Below are positions 1-5,049 of a stretch of 5,522 nt of DNA, piece after piece. The stretch's first letter is position 1. Each line of letters opens with the position of its first letter. The notes below the pieces were generated by a model. That model searched no databases and was not told the DNA's origin. It was given only the letters and a program-made list of their open reading frames with translations. Source of the stretch: Phycisphaerales bacterium (lineage in GTDB: Bacteria; Planctomycetota; Phycisphaerae; Phycisphaerales; SM1A02). A program made the translations under genes and the position numbers. The stretch is from assembly GCA_018882625.1 (NCBI GenBank), contig VERO01000169.1, positions 1 through 5,522 on the forward strand. Reading direction: 5' to 3'.

Positions 1-980
1 CCCGCACCCGCGCCGGCGATGCGGCGGGAGCCTTCCGCGGCCGAACCCTCGCCGAGCCGCCACAGCGCCGCGAAGAGCTCCTCTGATGCGCGCCGCACGC
101 CCTCGCACGCGGCCACCGCATCGGCGACGGTGCGGTCGGCGCCCTCGCGCACACGCAGCGCCGCCAGGAATCCGCGCCCCTGTGCAGGGTTCCACAGCGA
201 CCGCAGCAGGTGCCCCACGCGAGACTCCGAGATGCGCGCACCGAAGTGCTCTGCGGCAACCGACTCGATGCAGTGCGCCTCGTCAAGGATCACGTGCTGG
301 TAGGGCGGCAGGAACCCGCGGCCCCGCGCGCGCAGCGCAAGGTCGCTGAAGAAGAGCGCGTGGTTGCACACCAGGATGTCCGAATGCTCCATGCGCCGGC
401 GCGCAGCCTGGTAGAAGCAGCGGTCGTAGGTCGGGCATCGACGGCCCATGCAGTTGCCTGCATCCGACTGCACGTGCTCCCACACCGCATGCTTAGGCAC
501 CACAGGCAGCGACGCGAGCGTGCCGTCGCGCGTCGAGTAGGCCCAGTCCTCGATCTGGTGCAGCTCGTGCCGGTCCGTCTCGTGGCCGAAGAGGCGGTCC
601 TGCCTGCCGCTGGCGAGCCCGAGCCGGCGCAGCGACACGTAGTTGCCGCGGCCCTTCACGAGCACGCTCGTGAACTCCTCCGGGATCGCCGCGTTCAGCA
701 GCGGGATATCGCTGTCGACGATCTGCTCCTGCAGCGCGATGGTGTGCGTGCAGATGACGACGCGCTCGCGCTGCTCCACCACGCGCGCGATCGCGGGGAG
801 CAGGTATGCGAATGTCTTGCCGACGCCCGTACCTGCCTCAACGAGCAGCCTGCCCTTCCGTGCGAGGCAGTCGGCAACCGCGGCGGCCATCTCGAGCTGC
901 TGCGGCCGAGACTCGAAGCCGCTGATGCGCCGCGCGATCGCGCCGTCCTCGTTGAGCAGCGCATTGACGGCGAACGCCAT
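1..980 (-). CDS. dinG: DinG/XPD-type ATP-dependent DNA helicase, N-terminal part (3' end outside window)
   Basis: Superfamily 2 DNA helicase of the DinG/YoaA/XPD family, which unwinds DNA 5'-3' using ATP and acts in repair and resolution of unusual DNA structures. The 326 visible residues show the Q-motif-like start (FESRPQQLEM, 23-31), Walker A AGTGVGKT (49-56), motif Ia THTIALQEQI (78-87), the segment KGRGNYVSLRRL (109-120), a Cys cluster C177-x4-C182-x5-C188, NHALFFSDLAL (206-216), and the DEAH box (233-236). The C-x4-C-x5-C spacing is that of the Fe-S domain of DinG. The first of the usual four cysteines, normally in KGRxNYLC, is Ser116 here. The family is usually 640-700 residues, so about half is missing, including helicase domain 2. 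ATG at 980 is chosen because it gives a normal short N-terminus and a -10-like hexamer lies 6 bases upstream. It is divergent from the ChaN-like gene. DinG versus YoaA cannot be settled from this part. Confidence 0.93.
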   Translation of the reverse strand, partial: MAFAVNALLNEDGAIARRISGFESRPQQLEMAAAVADCLARKGRLLVEAGTGVGKTFAYLLPAIARVVEQRERVVICTHTIALQEQIVDSDIPLLNAAIPEEFTSVLVKGRGNYVSLRRLGLASGRQDRLFGHETDRHELHQIEDWAYSTRDGTLASLPVVPKHAVWEHVQSDAGNCMGRRCPTYDRCFYQAARRRMEHSDILVCNHALFFSDLALRARGRGFLPPYQHVILDEAHCIESVAAEHFGARISESRVGHLLRSLWNPAQGRGFLAALRVREGADRTVADAVAACEGVRRASEELFAALWRLGEGSAAEGSRRIAGAGA

Positions 981-986
981 GCGCGG

Positions 987-992
987 ATCCTA
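987..992 (-). promoter_or_regulatory. candidate -10 hexamer TAGGAT of the helicase gene (leaderless start)
   Basis: On the minus strand TAGGAT ends 6 bases before the ATG at 980. It keeps the three most conserved -10 positions (TA...T) plus A at position 5. With a 6-base discriminator the transcript would begin at the A of the start codon. No -35-like element or Shine-Dalgarno sequence is seen. The call rests on the same arrangement recurring before five other genes in the window. Confidence 0.5.
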
Positions 993-1009
993 GGGGTGGG
1001 GCCGCGCAC

Positions 1010-1015
1010 TACCCT
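1010..1015 (+). promoter_or_regulatory. candidate -10 hexamer TACCCT of the ChaN-like gene (leaderless start)
   Basis: TACCCT fits TANNNT and ends 6 bases before the GTG at 1022, which would place the transcript start on the G of the start codon. It stands back to back with the helicase -10, 17 bases away, inside a 41-base divergent gap. A G-rich run at 993-1003 is too far upstream, and upstream of this -10, to serve as the ribosome site of a leaderless message. Confidence 0.45.
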
Positions 1016-1021
1016 GACGCG

Positions 1022-2029
1022 GTGCGGAATCCCACGGGCAACTCCTGGCGCGCCGCCCTCGTCGCGTCAGCCACTGCGGTAGCTGGGTGCGCCGCGCCAT
1101 CACCCACGGGGACAGCGTCGCCCGCACGCAACCCAGCTGAGGAGATCGCCGCGGCGCCCGCCCCGGAGACGCTGCCTGCGTTCGACGGGCGCTCAGGGAG
1201 GCGCTGGACCTGGCCGGCGCTTGCGGCGCGCATTGGCGCCGCAGATGCGGTCCTCATCGGCGAGCAGCATGACGATGCGTCGGCGCACAGGTTCCAGGCC
1301 GAGGTGACGCGCGCGCTGTGCGATGCGAGACCGGGCGCCGCGGTGTCCCTCGAGATGCTCGAGCGCGATGACCAGCGTGCCGTCGACGAGTACCTCGCGG
1401 GCGTCATCTCGGTCGACGAGCTCGTGGACCGCGCCGGCGTGCGCCACTGGGCCGGTCCCGGGACGTGGATGCCCTGGTACCAGCCCGTCGTCGATGTCGC
1501 GCGCACGCGCGGATCGCCGGTGGTGGCGGCCAATGCGCCGCGGCGCTTCGTGAGCCAGGCGCGCACCGCCGGCTACGGGCCGCTGGCCGACCTACCGCCC
1601 GATGAACGTGTGCTGTTCGACATTCCCGAGTCCCTGCCGCGTGACGCCTACCGCGAACGGCTGGCGGACCTCATGCGCGAGGCGCGGTCGGGCACGGATG
1701 ACCCCCCGCCAACTGAGGGCGAGATCGACGCGTTCCAATGCGCGCAGCTCGTGTGGGACGCGACGATGGCTGCGAGCGTGGCCCGGGCGCTTGACCGCGC
1801 CCCGGCGGTGGTGCACCTGGCTGGGGCGTTCCACATCGGCCGCGAGGGGGCCACGGTCACCGAGCTGCGTCGGCGCCGCCCCGAGGCGCGCGTGCTCACC
1901 ATCGTGTGCGTCGATGCGCCTTCGGGTGCCCTGCGCCCCGAGGACGCGGGCCTTGCGGACATCGTGGTCTACACGCGCGCGCCCGGTGGCGCCGGTGCGG
2001 ACGTCTCCGGCGCCCCCATCACGCCCTGA
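1022..2029 (+). CDS. ChaN-family (DUF399, haem-binding uptake type) lipoprotein
   Basis: Predicted lipoprotein of the ChaN/DUF399 family (335 residues). Members such as Campylobacter ChaN bind haem and are linked to iron uptake; the role here is inferred only from family. The first 22 residues form a lipoprotein signal: Arg2 and Arg10, a short hydrophobic stretch (AALVASATAVA), then lipobox VAGC with Cys23 as lipidation site. A Pro/Ala-rich linker (24-52) follows. Family motifs then appear in order: VLIGEQHDD (78-85) with His89 after it, SLEMLERDDQ (109-118), YQPVVDVAR (153-161), VVAANAPRRF (167-176), WDATMA (245-250) and VHLAGAFHIG (264-273). The GTG at 1022 is chosen because it is the only start giving a complete signal peptide and has a TANNNT hexamer 6 bases upstream. 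Its 3' end overlaps the converging STAS gene by 11 bases. No iron or haem gene is next to it. Confidence 0.85.
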   Translation: MRNPTGNSWRAALVASATAVAGCAAPSPTGTASPARNPAEEIAAAPAPETLPAFDGRSGRRWTWPALAARIGAADAVLIGEQHDDASAHRFQAEVTRALCDARPGAAVSLEMLERDDQRAVDEYLAGVISVDELVDRAGVRHWAGPGTWMPWYQPVVDVARTRGSPVVAANAPRRFVSQARTAGYGPLADLPPDERVLFDIPESLPRDAYRERLADLMREARSGTDDPPPTEGEIDAFQCAQLVWDATMAASVARALDRAPAVVHLAGAFHIGREGATVTELRRRRPEARVLTIVCVDAPSGALRPEDAGLADIVVYTRAPGGAGADVSGAPITP

Positions 2030-2405
2030 CGAGGGCGTTGAGCTGCTCGCGCGTGTCGACGAGCTGGAAGATCCGCTCGATCTTCATCATCGACATCAGG
2101 GCGCGCAGGTCCTTGGTGAGCCCGTAGATGATGGGCTTGGCGCCTAGCGGCGCCGCCGCATTGCGGATGTTGATGCACATTCCCAGCCCAAGGCTGCTCA
2201 TGAACTGCACCTCGCTGAGGTCGAGGATGAGGAACTTCATCGCCTTGCCGCAGCCCTTGACCATCGCATCCACCTCGCCGCCGATGATCGGCGCCTCGCG
2301 CTGGCCGACGTTGGGGCCCTCGAGCTTGACGATGAGGGCGTACCCGTTCCAGGTCATCTCGACGAGAGGCGTCTTTCGTACGGTCGGTTCGGCTGGCGAG
2401 CTCAT
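2019..2405 (-). CDS. STAS-domain protein, anti-sigma factor antagonist-like
   Basis: A single STAS domain of 128 residues, the size and fold class of SpoIIAA/RsbV-type anti-anti-sigma factors. These proteins relay a phosphorylation state to an anti-sigma kinase or other partner. The diagnostic segment is ILDLSEVQFMSSLGLGM (60-76), where the loop before helix 1 holds Ser70-Ser71. By alignment from memory with SpoIIAA (FMDSSGLG), Ser71 sits at the phosphorylated serine and Ser70 replaces the preceding Asp. A conserved PLGAKPIIYGLT strand-turn (87-97) and an amphipathic end (RALMSMMKIERIF) complete the domain. It follows sixA on the same strand after 29 bases and probably shares its transcript, although a TAGGAT hexamer in the gap suggests its own promoter too. 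No SpoIIAB-like kinase or sigma factor is in the window, so target and pathway are unknown. The ATG at 2405 has a weak AGGA 10 bases upstream. Confidence 0.85.
   Translation of the reverse strand: MSSPAEPTVRKTPLVEMTWNGYALIVKLEGPNVGQREAPIIGGEVDAMVKGCGKAMKFLILDLSEVQFMSSLGLGMCINIRNAAAPLGAKPIIYGLTKDLRALMSMMKIERIFQLVDTREQLNALVRA
2021..2038. terminator. candidate bidirectional hairpin terminator at convergent gene ends
   Basis: ACGCCCT-GACG-AGGGCGT is a perfect 7-bp inverted repeat with a 4-base loop. It overlaps the TGA of the ChaN-like gene (2027-2029) and covers the last base of the STAS gene stop (2019-2021, minus strand), so it could stop transcription from both sides. There is no T-run on either side, so it is not a classical intrinsic terminator. 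A GC-only hairpin also arises by chance more easily in such sequence; placement exactly at the junction is the main argument. Confidence 0.45.
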
Positions 2406-2414
2406 GCGGACCGC

Positions 2415-2420
2415 ATCCTA
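2415..2420 (-). promoter_or_regulatory. candidate -10 hexamer TAGGAT of the STAS gene
   Basis: TAGGAT on the minus strand, identical to the helicase hexamer, ends 9 bases before the ATG at 2405. Transcription from it would give a leader of about 0-3 bases. The AGGA inside it could instead act as a weak ribosome site on the longer sixA transcript, so the two readings are not exclusive. Confidence 0.35.
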
Positions 2421-2434
2421 TCCCGGGGCTGGGG

Positions 2435-2950
2435 CTACCCGCGCCGAGCCAGCGCGGGCACCGCAAGCCACTCGAGCTGCGCGGCGCCGCTGACTCCGCC
2501 AGCGCCGAGCTGCCGCGGCGAGGCGAGCTCCAGCGCGGCGACCGCGCCCTTGCGCATCCGGATGATGGGCTGGTCGCTGCCGAGCAGCCACGCCACCAGC
2601 GCGCTGAGCGCCGGCTCGTGGCCCACGAGCGCCAGCGAACTGAGCCTCGATCGTGCGGCGATCTCGCGCGCGATCGCCGCCACCGCACCAGACTCGTCCG
2701 ACTCGAGCGCCGTGCAGCGCTCTGGCGCGGGCCATCCCGCCTCATCCTCGAGGGCGACCGCGGTGTCCCACGCCCGCGTCCAGGAGCTGGACAGCACGAG
2801 CTCTGGCGCGCCCTCCGCACGACCGACACGGCGGGCCAGCGCACGGAACGCCTTCACGCCCTCGCGCGTGAGCGGACGGAGCCTGTCGTCGGGGAATCGT
2901 CCCGGATCGCGCTCGAATGCCTTGGCGTGCCGCACGACGAGGAGCCGCAT
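2435..2950 (-). CDS. sixA: SixA-like phosphohistidine phosphatase (histidine phosphatase superfamily)
   Basis: Histidine phosphatase (RHG) superfamily protein of 171 residues; E. coli SixA, which removes phosphate from phosphohistidine on signalling proteins, has about 160. Seen in order: VVRHAKA (5-11) with catalytic His8 and Arg7; the SixA-like segment DDRLRPLTREG (21-31); SSSWTRAWDTA (54-64) with Arg59; and LVGHEPALS (108-116) with the second catalytic histidine His111. Together these form the usual two-His, two-Arg phosphate pocket. No signal peptide or membrane segment is seen, so it should be cytosolic. The ATG at 2950 is chosen because it puts RHA at residues 7-9, as in SixA, and has a -10-like hexamer 6 bases upstream. 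It is followed by the STAS gene and is divergent from hutI. Its true substrate is not known; other small RHG phosphatases look similar, so SixA is a family-level name. Confidence 0.85.
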   Translation of the reverse strand: MRLLVVRHAKAFERDPGRFPDDRLRPLTREGVKAFRALARRVGRAEGAPELVLSSSWTRAWDTAVALEDEAGWPAPERCTALESDESGAVAAIAREIAARSRLSSLALVGHEPALSALVAWLLGSDQPIIRMRKGAVAALELASPRQLGAGGVSGAAQLEWLAVPALARRG

Positions 2951-2956
2951 GCCGGG

Positions 2957-2962
2957 ACGGTA
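2957..2962 (-). promoter_or_regulatory. candidate -10 hexamer TACCGT of sixA (leaderless start)
   Basis: TACCGT on the minus strand fits TANNNT and ends 6 bases before the sixA ATG at 2950, which places the transcript start on the A of the start codon. It forms the left half of the 14-base palindrome. No -35 element is visible. Confidence 0.4.
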
Positions 2963-2966
2963 CCGT
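2961..2966 (+). promoter_or_regulatory. candidate -10 hexamer TACCGT of hutI (leaderless start)
   Basis: TACCGT on the plus strand ends 7 bases before the hutI ATG at 2974. It overlaps the sixA hexamer by the central TA dinucleotide. The seven intervening bases (CCGCCCC) contain no ribosome-binding purine run, which fits a leaderless message. Confidence 0.4.
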
Positions 2967-2973
2967 CCGCCCC

Positions 2974-4233
2974 ATGTCCCGGCGCACCATCCGCAGTGCC
3001 AGGCTCATCACGATGGACGGCCACGCGGAGGCGTGCCGGGGTCGTGACCTCGATGACCTGCGCGTGATCGAGCGCGGGTGGATCGGCATCGACGGCGCAC
3101 GCATCGCCGCCGTCGGGCCGGGCGACCCGGCCGGCGACTGGCGCAGCGCACCGTCGCTTGACGCGCGCGGACGCATCGCGATGCCTGGATTCGTCGACTG
3201 CCACACCCATGCCTGCTGGGCCGGCGAGCGCTACGGCGAGTGGGGCATGAAGCTCGCGGGACGCCCCTACTCCGACATCCTCGCCTCCGGCGGCGGGATC
3301 CTGTCCACGGTGCGCGCGGTGCGCGCGAGCTCCCGCGAGTCGCTGGCGCAGGGCCTCGCGCAGCGGCTGCGCGAGATGCTCGCGCTGGGCACCACCACGG
3401 CCGAGGTCAAGTCCGGCTACGGGCTGTCGACGCATCATGAGCTGGCGATGCTCGGTGCGATTGCCGATGCGGGCGCGCACTCGGCGATGCGCGTCATGCC
3501 CACCTTCCTCGGCGCGCATGCGATCGATCCGGATGAGCCGGAGTTCATCAGCCGCACCATCCGCGAGACCATTCCGGCTGTGGCTGCGCAGTGGCCCGGA
3601 GTGTGCGCGGACCTCTACTGCGAACGCGGCGCGTGGGAACTCGAGGACTCGCTCGCCTACGCGCGCGCCGCCCGCTCGGCGGGAATGCCGCTGCGCATGC
3701 ACGTCGACCAGTTCACTGATCTGGGCATGGTGCCACACGCGATCGCGCTCGGTGCGCGCACGTGCGACCACCTCGAGGTGACCGGGGACGACCACCTCGA
3801 GGCGCTCGCGCGAAGCCGCACGATGGGCGTCGCGCTTCCCGGGTCGCCCTTCTGCCTTGACGGCCCCTTCATGCGGGCGCGCCAGTTCGTGGACGCCGGA
3901 GGCGCGCTCGCGATCGCGACCAACCGCAATCCGGGAAGCTCGCCGGTCGCGTCCATGGCCTTCGCGGTGGTCCTTGCCGTGCGCCGCATGGGCCTGACGC
4001 CTGCGCAGGCGCTCCGTGCCGCCACGTGGAATGCGGCATGCGCCCTGCGCGTGCAGGACCGCTGCGGGGCGCTGCGTCCTGGGATGGATGCGGACATCGC
4101 GCTGTGGCCCTACCGCGACGAGCGCGCGGTCGCCTTCGAGGTGTCAGGTCCCCCGCCCGACCTGGTGCTGGCCAGGGGTGCGCTGGCGGCCTGCGCGAGC
4201 GCGACGGACGCGATGGCGCTCGACCTGCGATAA
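2974..4233 (+). CDS. hutI: imidazolonepropionase (histidine degradation)
   Basis: Amidohydrolase-superfamily enzyme of 419 residues, the normal HutI length. It hydrolyses 4-imidazolone-5-propanoate to N-formimidoyl-L-glutamate, the third step of histidine breakdown, in the cytosol. Family features seen: PGFVDCHTH (71-79) with metal ligands His77 and His79; Arg86; SDILASGGGILSTV (100-113) preceded by Tyr99; GTTTAEVKSGYGL (139-151) with Tyr149; TFLGAHAI (177-184) with His182; RMHVDQ (241-246) with His243 and Gln246; CDHLEVT with His266; and ATNRNPGSSP (315-324). In the last motif families carry Asp (ATDxNPG), the fourth metal-site residue; here it is Asn317 (codon AAC). Gln246 in place of the Bacillus Glu is usual in proteobacterial enzymes. 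The ATG at 2974 is preferred: an in-frame start at 2917 would add 19 non-homologous residues inside antisense sixA. hutH and hutU are absent here. map follows after 9 bases. Confidence 0.92.
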   Translation: MSRRTIRSARLITMDGHAEACRGRDLDDLRVIERGWIGIDGARIAAVGPGDPAGDWRSAPSLDARGRIAMPGFVDCHTHACWAGERYGEWGMKLAGRPYSDILASGGGILSTVRAVRASSRESLAQGLAQRLREMLALGTTTAEVKSGYGLSTHHELAMLGAIADAGAHSAMRVMPTFLGAHAIDPDEPEFISRTIRETIPAVAAQWPGVCADLYCERGAWELEDSLAYARAARSAGMPLRMHVDQFTDLGMVPHAIALGARTCDHLEVTGDDHLEALARSRTMGVALPGSPFCLDGPFMRARQFVDAGGALAIATNRNPGSSPVASMAFAVVLAVRRMGLTPAQALRAATWNAACALRVQDRCGALRPGMDADIALWPYRDERAVAFEVSGPPPDLVLARGALAACASATDAMALDLR

Positions 4234-4234
4234 T
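4226..4234 (+). promoter_or_regulatory. candidate extended -10 (TGC-GATAAT) of map, overlapping the hutI stop codon
   Basis: TGC followed by GATAAT matches the extended -10 form TGN-TATAAT with one difference. The hexamer ends 8 bases before the GTG of map and contains the hutI stop codon TAA (4231-4233). The gap CCCGCCCC has no Shine-Dalgarno sequence, so map may be transcribed from here as an almost leaderless message in addition to any read-through from hutI. Of all promoter candidates in the window it is closest to consensus. Confidence 0.55.
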
Positions 4235-4242
4235 CCCGCCCC

Positions 4243-5049
4243 GTGCCCACCGCCACAGACATCTCCGCAGCCTCAGCAGCCGCAGCCTGCGTCGTCGAGA
4301 CGCACCGCCGCCTTGTGGATGTGCTCGCGCCCGGCCGGACACTCGCGGAGATCGACGCCTTCATCGCGCGGACGCTCGCGGAGCTTGACGCGCCGAGCTG
4401 CTTCCTCGGCTACAAGGTGCGCGGCCACCCGCCCTACCCCAGCCACGCGTGCCTGAGCGTCAACGAGGTGATCGTCCATGGCACGCACGACATGTCGGCC
4501 AAGCCGCTCGAGGAGGGCGACATCATCTCAATCGACATTGGCGTCCGCCACCGCGGCTGGATCGGGGATGCCGCATGGACCTACGCGATCCGCAGGGCGA
4601 CGCCGCTCGGGGCGAGCATGATGCGCGCGGGGCGGGAGAGCCTCAGGCGAGGCATTGCCGCGATGCAGCCCGGAAGGCCGCTGACGGACTGGGCGCGCGC
4701 AGTGCAGCAGTGCGTCGAGCGCGAGCACGGGTTCCACCTGGTGCGGGGACTCGGCGGGCACGGCTACGGCAAGTCGCTGCACACCGCGCCCTACATCGCC
4801 AACACGATGCCCGGGTTCCCGGGCGAGTGGCCGGACGCACGCACGCTCTTCAAGCCAGGGATGCTGCTTGCGGTGGAGCCCATGCTCGCCGCGACGACCA
4901 CCGAGATCGAGTCGCTCGGCAGCGCATGGCCGATCTACACGGCCGACCGCTCGCTGAGCGTGCACTACGAGGCGGATGTGCTGATCGAGGAAAGCGGTCC
5001 GCTGAACCTGACCGCTGGCCTCTTCGACCTTCCGGATGTGGTGGGATGA
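4243..5049 (+). CDS. map: methionine aminopeptidase, type I
   Basis: Removes the N-terminal methionine from new proteins in the cytosol; a dimetal enzyme of the pita-bread fold. The 268 residues match the type I size (E. coli Map 264), with no type II insert. All five metal ligands are visible: Asp98 (SIDIG), Asp109 (GDAAW), His173 (GGHGYG), Glu212 (AVEPML) and Glu243 (VHYEADV). Catalytic-site His79 (IVHG) and His180 (SLHTAP) are also present. The segment HTAPYIAN (180-187) differs from the common HEEPxVPN but aligns in place. The GTG at 4243 is the start that gives a normal N-terminus, and an extended -10 lies 8 bases upstream. No other start is close by in frame. It sits 9 bases after hutI and overlaps serA by four bases (ATGA). 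In many bacteria map lies near secY and infA in the ribosomal region; here it does not, so this may be a second copy. Confidence 0.93.
   Translation: MPTATDISAASAAAACVVETHRRLVDVLAPGRTLAEIDAFIARTLAELDAPSCFLGYKVRGHPPYPSHACLSVNEVIVHGTHDMSAKPLEEGDIISIDIGVRHRGWIGDAAWTYAIRRATPLGASMMRAGRESLRRGIAAMQPGRPLTDWARAVQQCVEREHGFHLVRGLGGHGYGKSLHTAPYIANTMPGFPGEWPDARTLFKPGMLLAVEPMLAATTTEIESLGSAWPIYTADRSLSVHYEADVLIEESGPLNLTAGLFDLPDVVG

Larger units (their letters stand above)
2955..2968. promoter_or_regulatory. 14-base perfect palindrome centred between divergent sixA and hutI
   Basis: GGACGGTACCGTCC reads the same on both strands and is centred at 2961/2962, within half a base of the middle of the 23-base gap between the two start codons. 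It contains both candidate -10 hexamers (TACCGT on each strand, sharing the central TA). It could be a symmetric two-way promoter core, an operator for a dimeric regulator, or both. Confidence 0.5.

Noticed and set aside
964..992. TTGACG (964-969) with ATCCTA 17 bases downstream as a classical promoter for the ChaN-like gene
   Set aside because: The -35 match lies inside the helicase coding sequence, and ATCCTA on the plus strand is a poor -10. The TACCCT at 1010-1015 suits the start codon better.
981..1007. Inverted repeat GCGCGG / CCGCGC with 15-base spacer, plus overlapping GGATCC and CCTAGG palindromes in the helicase-ChaN gap
   Set aside because: Six-base GC-only repeats are expected by chance here, and the spacer is long. 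No symmetry is centred on the gap as it is between sixA and hutI.
210..1082. Plus-strand open frame of 290 codons opposite the helicase
   Set aside because: It is the complement of clear helicase motifs (Walker A, DEAH, Cys cluster), has no recognisable domain, and long antisense frames are expected at this GC content.
1350..1364. CTCGAG-ATG-CTCGAG inverted repeat in the ChaN-like gene
   Set aside because: It encodes the conserved family segment LEMLE with preferred codons, which explains the symmetry.
2917..2973. Upstream in-frame start for hutI adding 19 residues
   Set aside because: The extension lies over the sixA start and the palindrome, resembles no HutI N-terminus, and the ATG at 2974 gives the usual length.
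3309..3329. Short tandem repeat of GTGCGCGCG within hutI
   Set aside because: Two copies encode VRA-VRA in an ordinary helix region; this is local codon bias, not a functional repeat.
2854..3795. Minus-strand open frame of 313 codons opposite hutI
   Set aside because: It lies antisense to an unambiguous hutI and shows no family motif; it is a GC-driven shadow frame.
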